Shown here: positions 5,652 to 9,682 of the stretch, piece by piece
Numbering within the stretch: the first letter of the stretch is position 1
Layout of the letters: each line of letters opens with the position of its first letter
DNA from: Bacteroidales bacterium
Lineage (GTDB): Bacteria; Bacteroidota; Bacteroidia; Bacteroidales; UBA932
Length of the DNA: 9,682 nucleotides
Assembly: GCA_017383945.1 (NCBI GenBank)
Contig: JAFNUQ010000036.1
Location: forward strand, 1-9,682
Direction of reading: 5' to 3'
The notes under the pieces: model-generated
Told to the model about the DNA's origin: nothing
The model's input: only the letters and a program-made list of their open reading frames with translations
Database searches by the model: none
Program-made: the position numbers and the translations under genes

Positions 5652-6173
5652 ATGAAGACAGTCCTTATTACAGGCCCTATCGCCAGCGGTAAGTCTCTTT
5701 GTTGCAGATACATTGAGAGCAAGGGGTTTCCCGTATATGATTGCGATTCTAGAACAAAAGCCCTTTATGACTTGATTCCGGGACTTAAAGAGAGCATTGA
5801 GAAAGCATTGGAAATCAGATGGGAACAAATCGGAGTTATCTTTTCTGACGATCAGAAAAGAAGAAAGCTTGAGAGTATAGTATATCCATTGGTACTGAAG
5901 GACATCAAGCAATGGAAGTCAGAGCAGACTAATGAATTGGTTTTTATTGAGTCTGCAATTGCTTTGGAAAAACCGGAGTTTAATGAATCCTATGATGAGG
6001 TCGTTATGATTGTCGCAGACCGTGGACTCAGAGAGCAGCGGAATCCGGCAGTTACCCAGAGGGATCACTTGCAAAGCTTTGACTTAAAACGGATAAACCA
6101 TGTCATTACAAATGACGGAACACAAGAAGATTTATACTTAAAAATAGAAGAATTATTATGCAAACTGATTTAG
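5652..6173 (+). CDS. coaE: Dephospho-CoA kinase, unusually short
   Basis: CoaE phosphorylates the ribose 3'-OH of dephospho-CoA with ATP, the last step of coenzyme A synthesis. The P-loop reads GPIASGKS (8-15) instead of the usual GGIGSGKS. It is followed by VYDCD (28-32), matching the conserved DxD that positions substrate, VFIESAI (97-103), and VITND (151-155) near the adenine-binding end. An upstream in-frame ATG at 5622 exists, but it lies inside the preceding gene and adds residues ahead of the normal beta-strand/P-loop start, so 5652 is used, giving 173 residues. The family is usually around 200. By eye the shortfall lies in the CoA-binding helical region (about 55-80) and in the lid (about 124-148), where the usual Arg-rich helix with a conserved Gln is compressed. 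The frame is intact. It overlaps the next gene by 16 bases. The function is supported by position and motifs, but activity deserves doubt. Confidence 0.8.
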   Translation: MKTVLITGPIASGKSLCCRYIESKGFPVYDCDSRTKALYDLIPGLKESIEKALEIRWEQIGVIFSDDQKRRKLESIVYPLVLKDIKQWKSEQTNELVFIESAIALEKPEFNESYDEVVMIVADRGLREQRNPAVTQRDHLQSFDLKRINHVITNDGTQEDLYLKIEELLCKLI

Positions 6174-6580
6174 CAAAGATACTTAGCGTTGCAGGACAGC
6201 GCGGTCTTTATGAATATGTAGCTCAGGCACGCAACGGCGCTATCGCCGAAAATCTTGCAGACAAGAAGCGCACGACTTTCCCAAATACAAGCCGCATCTC
6301 TAGCCTTGCAGATATCGCAATCTACACATCAGAGGGAGAAATGAGACTTGACGAAGTTTTCCTTGCAATCAAGGAAGCTTTAGGAGACAAGCCAGCACCT
6401 TCACACAAAGCATCAGAGTCTGAGATTGTTTCTCTTTTCCAGGAGGCAATTCCAAATTATGACGACGAGAGATTCTATATCTCACACATGCGTAAAGTTA
6501 TTGACTGGTACTCACAGATCGTAGAATACAGATCACTTGACTTCGTTAAGAGAGAAGATGAGCAGCAGGAAGAGGCTTAA
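6158..6580 (+). CDS. DUF5606 domain protein (Bacteroidota-specific, function unknown)
   Basis: A 140-residue cytosolic protein with no signal peptide or membrane helix. The N-terminal part, LAKILSVAGQRGLYEYVAQ (5-23), followed by a beta-rich stretch with ISSLADIAIYT (47-57), resembles the conserved start of the DUF5606 family, which sits after coaE in many Bacteroidota. The C-terminal part has a short charged linker (about 76-90), then helices with LFQEAIPNYDDER (93-105) and VIDWYSQIV (114-122), and ends in an acidic/glutamine tail. It overlaps coaE by 16 bases at its start and rimO by 23 bases at its end, so its translation is probably coupled to both. I know of no established function; conserved linkage with CoA and ribosome-modification genes is the only clue. 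Confidence 0.75.
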   Translation: MQTDLAKILSVAGQRGLYEYVAQARNGAIAENLADKKRTTFPNTSRISSLADIAIYTSEGEMRLDEVFLAIKEALGDKPAPSHKASESEIVSLFQEAIPNYDDERFYISHMRKVIDWYSQIVEYRSLDFVKREDEQQEEA

Positions 6581-7850
6581 AATAATCACTCTTGGCTGTA
6601 GCAAAAACACAGTAGACAGCGAGCACTTGCTCGCTGCTCTTCCTAGTGATCAGTTTGAGGTTACAAGTGACGAGCAGGCAGTTGATTACCTGCTCCTGAA
6701 CACTTGTGGATTTATCCTTGATGCCAAGGAGGAGTCAATCTCAGCTATCTTAGAAGCGGTAGAGTTAAAACGTCAGGGACTTGTCAAAACACTCATAGTA
6801 TTTGGTTGTCTGTCACAGAGATACCATAATGATCTGAGAGAAGAGATCCCGGAAGTAGACGCGTGGTTTGGCGCTAGAGATTTAAACGAAATCACCAATT
6901 ATCTTGGCATTGAGGCAAAGACCTTCAATACCAGGTTGATTCAGGATAAAAAGGGATATGCCTACATTAAGATTTCTGAAGGCTGTGACAGAAGATGCTC
7001 TTACTGCGCGATTCCTTTTATTCGCGGAGCACACAAATCCGTTCCTATTGAAGATGTCGTTGCCGAAGCTCGTGAGCTTGCTGCTCAAGGAGTCAAAGAG
7101 CTGATCCTAATCGCACAAGATACTACTTATTACGGAATTGACCTGTACCGCAAGCGCGCACTTGCAGACCTCATCGCCGCTCTGTCAGAAATTGAGGAGA
7201 TTGAGTGGATTCGCATCCATTACTCATATCCTGCAGATTTCCCTGAGGATGTATTGGATCAGATGGCAAACAATCCTAAAGTCTGCCGCTATCTTGATAT
7301 TCCTCTCCAGCACATCAGCGACCCGGTACTCAAAAACATGCATAGAGGTGTAGACAGCGCTTGGACTCGCAAGCTCATCAATAAACTCAGAGAAAGAGTT
7401 GAGGGCGTAGTTTTACGTACAACGATGATTGTGGGTCACCCAGGAGAGGGCCAGAGTGAATTTGAAGAATTGCTACAATTCACAAAAGACGCTCATTTTG
7501 AGAGACTTGGAGCCTTTGCTTACTCAGAAGAAGAAGGCACTTATGGCGCCGAACATTTTGAGGATAGCATAGACCAGGATGTCAAGCTGCAGAGACTTGA
7601 TATCTTGATGGCGGAACAGAGTGAGATCTCTATGAACTATAACTCTAGCCGCGTCGGCAAATGCTACAAGGTAATGGTTGACGCAGTGATGGGCAACGAC
7701 CTGATCTGCAGAAGCGAATTTGAAAGCCCGGAGGTAGATGGCGAGATTATCGTACAGGGAGCAGCAGGAAGCGCTGTGGTTGGAGAATTCATCAACGCAA
7801 GGATTCTTGAAGCAAGCGAATATGATCTGATCGCTGAAAGAATTTTATAA
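6558..7850 (+). CDS. rimO: Ribosomal protein S12 methylthiotransferase RimO
   Basis: RimO is a radical-SAM enzyme that adds a methylthio group to the beta-carbon of a conserved aspartate of ribosomal protein S12, using two [4Fe-4S] clusters. The 430 residues fit the family. The N-terminal methylthiotransferase domain carries cluster cysteines at C14 (GCSKN), C50 (NTCGF) and C84 (FGCLSQRY). The radical-SAM motif CDRRCSYC gives C143, C147 and C150, followed by AIPFIRG. The TIM-barrel elements IPLQHISD (248-255) and RTTMIVGHPGE (287-297) follow, then a TRAM domain (about 365-428). It is RimO rather than MiaB judging by CSKNTVDSE near the N-terminus and the AIPFIRGAHKS stretch. An upstream in-frame TTG at 6537 is possible, but the ATG at 6558 fits the family start; AGAGAAG just before it may serve as a weak ribosome-binding site. 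Last gene of the operon. Confidence 0.95.
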   Translation: MSSRKRLKIITLGCSKNTVDSEHLLAALPSDQFEVTSDEQAVDYLLLNTCGFILDAKEESISAILEAVELKRQGLVKTLIVFGCLSQRYHNDLREEIPEVDAWFGARDLNEITNYLGIEAKTFNTRLIQDKKGYAYIKISEGCDRRCSYCAIPFIRGAHKSVPIEDVVAEARELAAQGVKELILIAQDTTYYGIDLYRKRALADLIAALSEIEEIEWIRIHYSYPADFPEDVLDQMANNPKVCRYLDIPLQHISDPVLKNMHRGVDSAWTRKLINKLRERVEGVVLRTTMIVGHPGEGQSEFEELLQFTKDAHFERLGAFAYSEEEGTYGAEHFEDSIDQDVKLQRLDILMAEQSEISMNYNSSRVGKCYKVMVDAVMGNDLICRSEFESPEVDGEIIVQGAAGSAVVGEFINARILEASEYDLIAERIL

Positions 7851-7865
7851 TCAGCATTTTTTTGC

Positions 7866-7873
7866 TACCTTTA
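7866..7873 (+). promoter_or_regulatory. Weak candidate -7 box for the glycine-lipid genes
   Basis: TACCTTTA differs from the TAnnTTTG consensus only at the last base and lies 23 bases before the ATG at 7897, within the 46-base gap after rimO, the longest gap on the plus strand after 3456. No convincing -33 element was seen. The two acyltransferase genes may therefore have their own start of transcription, but read-through from rimO is equally possible. Confidence 0.3.
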
Positions 7874-7896
7874 GACGACTAAAACCTATAAATTCC

Positions 7897-8712
7897 ATGA
7901 CTGAAGCAGAAATGCAGAACAGACTTATCAATGTTGATGAGATTTTGGCAACCAAATTTCCCAAGAAAAAGTTTTCACCTTGGGTAGTCAAGTTGATAAA
8001 AAACATTTTACACGTTGATGAGCTCAATGAAATCATACGCTACGCTGACAAGGAGAGCTATGGTTTCTGTGAGCAAGTGCTTGAATATCTAGATATCAAA
8101 ATCGAGTTGGAAGGCCTTGAAAATGTACCTGCTGACGGAACGCTATATACTTTTGCTTCAAATCACCCTCTAGGAGGAATCGATGGCATTACGCTCTGTA
8201 GCATAGTTGGTAGAAGATATGGAGAAGTAAGAATGTTGGTAAACGACTTTCTCCTTTTCATAAAGCCTCTTGCCCATATGAGTATTCCGATCAATAAAGT
8301 GGGCGGACAAGCAAGAAGTCTCCCTGAAGCTATCAACAAAGTATTCTCTTCAGATAATCAGATTTTCATATTCCCGGCAGGAATTTGTTCCCGCAAGATC
8401 AACGGAGTCATCCAAGACCTGGCCTGGAGTAAGACATTTATACTAAAGAGTACAAAATATAATCGCAAGATCGTTCCTGTGCACTTTATTGGTGAGAACT
8501 CCAAGAAATTCTACCGCATCGCTTCAATATGCAAGGCATTGAAAATCAAGTTTAACCTTGCAATGTTATTCTTACCGGAGGAATTGCTCAAAGCCAGAGG
8601 AAAGACCTTTAAAGTGGTATTTGGCAAGCCTATCTCTCCTGAGTATTTTGAGAAGTCCAAGACTGCATCAGTCTGGGCACAACATGTAAGAGAATTAGTG
8701 TATAAATTGTAG
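7897..8712 (+). CDS. glsA: Lysophospholipid-type acyltransferase, probable glycine-lipid O-acyltransferase GlsA
   Basis: A 271-residue PlsC-superfamily acyltransferase. The catalytic motif is NHPLGGIDG, with His90 and Asp96 spaced HX5D rather than the classical HX4D; this spacing is characteristic of the haemolysin-associated/OlsA-like branch. FPAG with a following SR (159-166) replaces the substrate-binding PEGTR-type motif, and VPVHF (193-197) marks the last core strand. No clear membrane-spanning helix is evident, though hydrophobic stretches could associate with the membrane. In Bacteroides, GlsA O-acylates the 3-hydroxyl of an N-acylated glycine made by GlsB, completing glycine lipids. 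The next gene, 4 bases away, is a GlsB/OlsB-like N-acyltransferase, which supports this over a simple phosphatidic-acid pathway PlsC. The motifs are seen directly; the choice of glycine over ornithine as head group is inferred from the phylum. Confidence 0.8.
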   Translation: MTEAEMQNRLINVDEILATKFPKKKFSPWVVKLIKNILHVDELNEIIRYADKESYGFCEQVLEYLDIKIELEGLENVPADGTLYTFASNHPLGGIDGITLCSIVGRRYGEVRMLVNDFLLFIKPLAHMSIPINKVGGQARSLPEAINKVFSSDNQIFIFPAGICSRKINGVIQDLAWSKTFILKSTKYNRKIVPVHFIGENSKKFYRIASICKALKIKFNLAMLFLPEELLKARGKTFKVVFGKPISPEYFEKSKTASVWAQHVRELVYKL

Positions 8713-8716
8713 TACA

Positions 8717-9682
8717 ATGGAAAAAATCATCGATCCTATCAGCGTTGACCTTATTCTTCAGGAACTCACTCCTGATAAGAAGATATGCGACACCAATAAA
8801 GGTAGCAACGAGATTTATGTTGTCAATGCCCACAATGCACCAAATACACTGCTGGAGATCGGACGACTCCGTGAGGTAACCTTTAGAGCAGCAGGTGGAA
8901 GTTCCGGACTTTCAGCTGACCTTGATGAGTTTGATACTATGGAGAACCCATATCAGCAGATCATCATATGGGACCCAGATGCAAAGGCAATTATCGGAGG
9001 ATATCGATATATTCTCGGACCGGATGTGCAGATTTTGGAAAATGGACAGCCTCATCTTGCTACAGCACACATGTTCCACTTCTCCAAGAAGTTTGTTAAG
9101 GATTATCTACCTCACGTAATTGAACTTGGTAGAAGCTTTGTAACTCCTGACTATCAGAGTTCAAAGGCTGGCGCAAAAGCAATTTTTGCACTTGATAATC
9201 TTTGGGATGGCATCGGTGCTGTAATGATGCAGCATTCAAATATCTTCTATTTCTTCGGCAAAATGACCATGTACCCAGATTACGACCAGTCTTGCCGAGA
9301 TCTCATCAATCACTTCCTCTGGAAGCACTTCCCAGACGACGACGTGCTTGTCAGACCTATCAAGCAGGTTGAGTCTGTAGCTGATCCTAGACTCCTTGAT
9401 ATGATTCTGGACGAAGAAGAATTCAAGCCGGATTATCGCAAGTTGAAAGAAGCTATCAGAAAGCTTGGTAACTCTATTCCTCCTCTAGTAAATACATACA
9501 TCAACTCATCACCAACAACCAAAATGCTTGGTACTGCTGTTAATGAAGAATTCTCAGGAGTTGAAGAAACAGGCATCCTGGTATGTTTCCACGAGATGTA
9601 TGCGGACAAACGAGATCGTCACAAAGAGCCTTACCTCAAGACAAGAGTAAAGAAACTCCTCAAGAGATTTCCTAAGCTAGAA
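8717..9682 (+). CDS. glsB: N-acyltransferase of the OlsB/haemolysin type, probable glycine-lipid GlsB (3' end outside window)
   Basis: An open frame of 322 residues reaching the right edge without a stop. GNAT-fold acyltransferases of this branch transfer a 3-hydroxyacyl chain from acyl-ACP to the amino group of an amino acid: ornithine for OlsB, glycine for Bacteroides GlsB. Seen: LLEIGRLREVTFRAAGG (45-61), IIGGYRYILG (92-101), the signature VIELGRSFVTPDYQ (134-147), FYFFGKMTMYPDY (177-189), and a C-terminal segment PPLVNTYINSSPTTKMLGTA (255-274) with TGILV (285-289). Homologues are about this length plus a little, so only a few residues are probably missing. Start: ATG 4 bases after the previous stop, suggesting coupled expression. 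The product of the pair would be a membrane aminolipid; the intermediate N-acyl-glycine is also known as a bioactive molecule (commendamide). The family is firm; the head group is inferred. Confidence 0.84.
   Translation, partial: MEKIIDPISVDLILQELTPDKKICDTNKGSNEIYVVNAHNAPNTLLEIGRLREVTFRAAGGSSGLSADLDEFDTMENPYQQIIIWDPDAKAIIGGYRYILGPDVQILENGQPHLATAHMFHFSKKFVKDYLPHVIELGRSFVTPDYQSSKAGAKAIFALDNLWDGIGAVMMQHSNIFYFFGKMTMYPDYDQSCRDLINHFLWKHFPDDDVLVRPIKQVESVADPRLLDMILDEEEFKPDYRKLKEAIRKLGNSIPPLVNTYINSSPTTKMLGTAVNEEFSGVEETGILVCFHEMYADKRDRHKEPYLKTRVKKLLKRFPKLE

Noticed and set aside
7853..7866. AGCA-T6-TGCT inverted repeat after rimO considered as a terminator
   Set aside because: The stem is only 4 pairs with no G+C-rich core and no T-run after it; the T-run is the loop.
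1..9682. Search for CRISPR arrays, tRNA/rRNA genes, insertion sequences, attachment sites and riboswitches
   Set aside because: No regularly spaced repeats, no terminal inverted repeats or transposase motifs, no cloverleaf seen by eye, and no intergenic gap longer than 81 bases to hold a riboswitch.

Overview
The window reads as chromosomal core sequence from a member of the Bacteroidota, most likely Bacteroidales. Several features support this. The gene order nusB - yajC - YbbR-domain gene - coaE - DUF5606 gene is typical of that group. NusB has the long form (about 305 residues), and a DUF3276 (PUR-alpha-like) protein is present. Two candidate -7 promoter boxes fit the Bacteroidota pattern TAnnTTTG, and gene starts are preceded by AT-rich sequence rather than strong Shine-Dalgarno motifs. 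No mobile element, CRISPR array, tRNA or rRNA was seen, and coding density is very high. The species cannot be named from the sequence alone.

Left part (2-949, + strand): the C-terminal third of the DNA translocase FtsK, with Walker B and the DNA-reading gamma domain. It is open at the left edge. It converges on a minus-strand operon, and its probable intrinsic terminator lies inside the 3' end of the opposing gene.

Second part (3374 down to 956, - strand): a tight three-gene operon. It encodes a small PUR-alpha-like nucleic-acid-binding protein, an amidohydrolase of the methylthioadenosine/S-adenosylhomocysteine/adenosine deaminase type, and a trimeric-type purine nucleoside phosphorylase. 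The deaminase and phosphorylase would act in sequence: deaminate an adenine nucleoside to its inosine counterpart, then release hypoxanthine. Sequence detail in the phosphorylase (loss of the usual 5'-OH-contacting His, retention of the base-reading Asn) makes a methylthioinosine route an attractive hypothesis.

Middle and right (3456-7850, + strand): a long housekeeping operon of nusB, yajC, a YbbR/CdaR-like membrane-anchored protein, coaE, a DUF5606 protein and rimO. Genes are separated by 11 bases or fewer or overlap. It starts from a compact intergenic region shared back-to-back with the minus-strand operon. The CoaE here is unusually short.

Right end (7897-9682, + strand): two adjacent acyltransferase genes resembling the glycine-lipid synthesis pair GlsA (O-acyltransferase) and GlsB (N-acyltransferase, ornithine-lipid OlsB-like). 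The second is cut by the right edge, probably close to its natural end.

No wholly new multi-gene defence or mobile system is visible. The most interesting items are the deaminase-phosphorylase pair, the altered FtsK recognition helix, the nested terminator and the compact CoaE.
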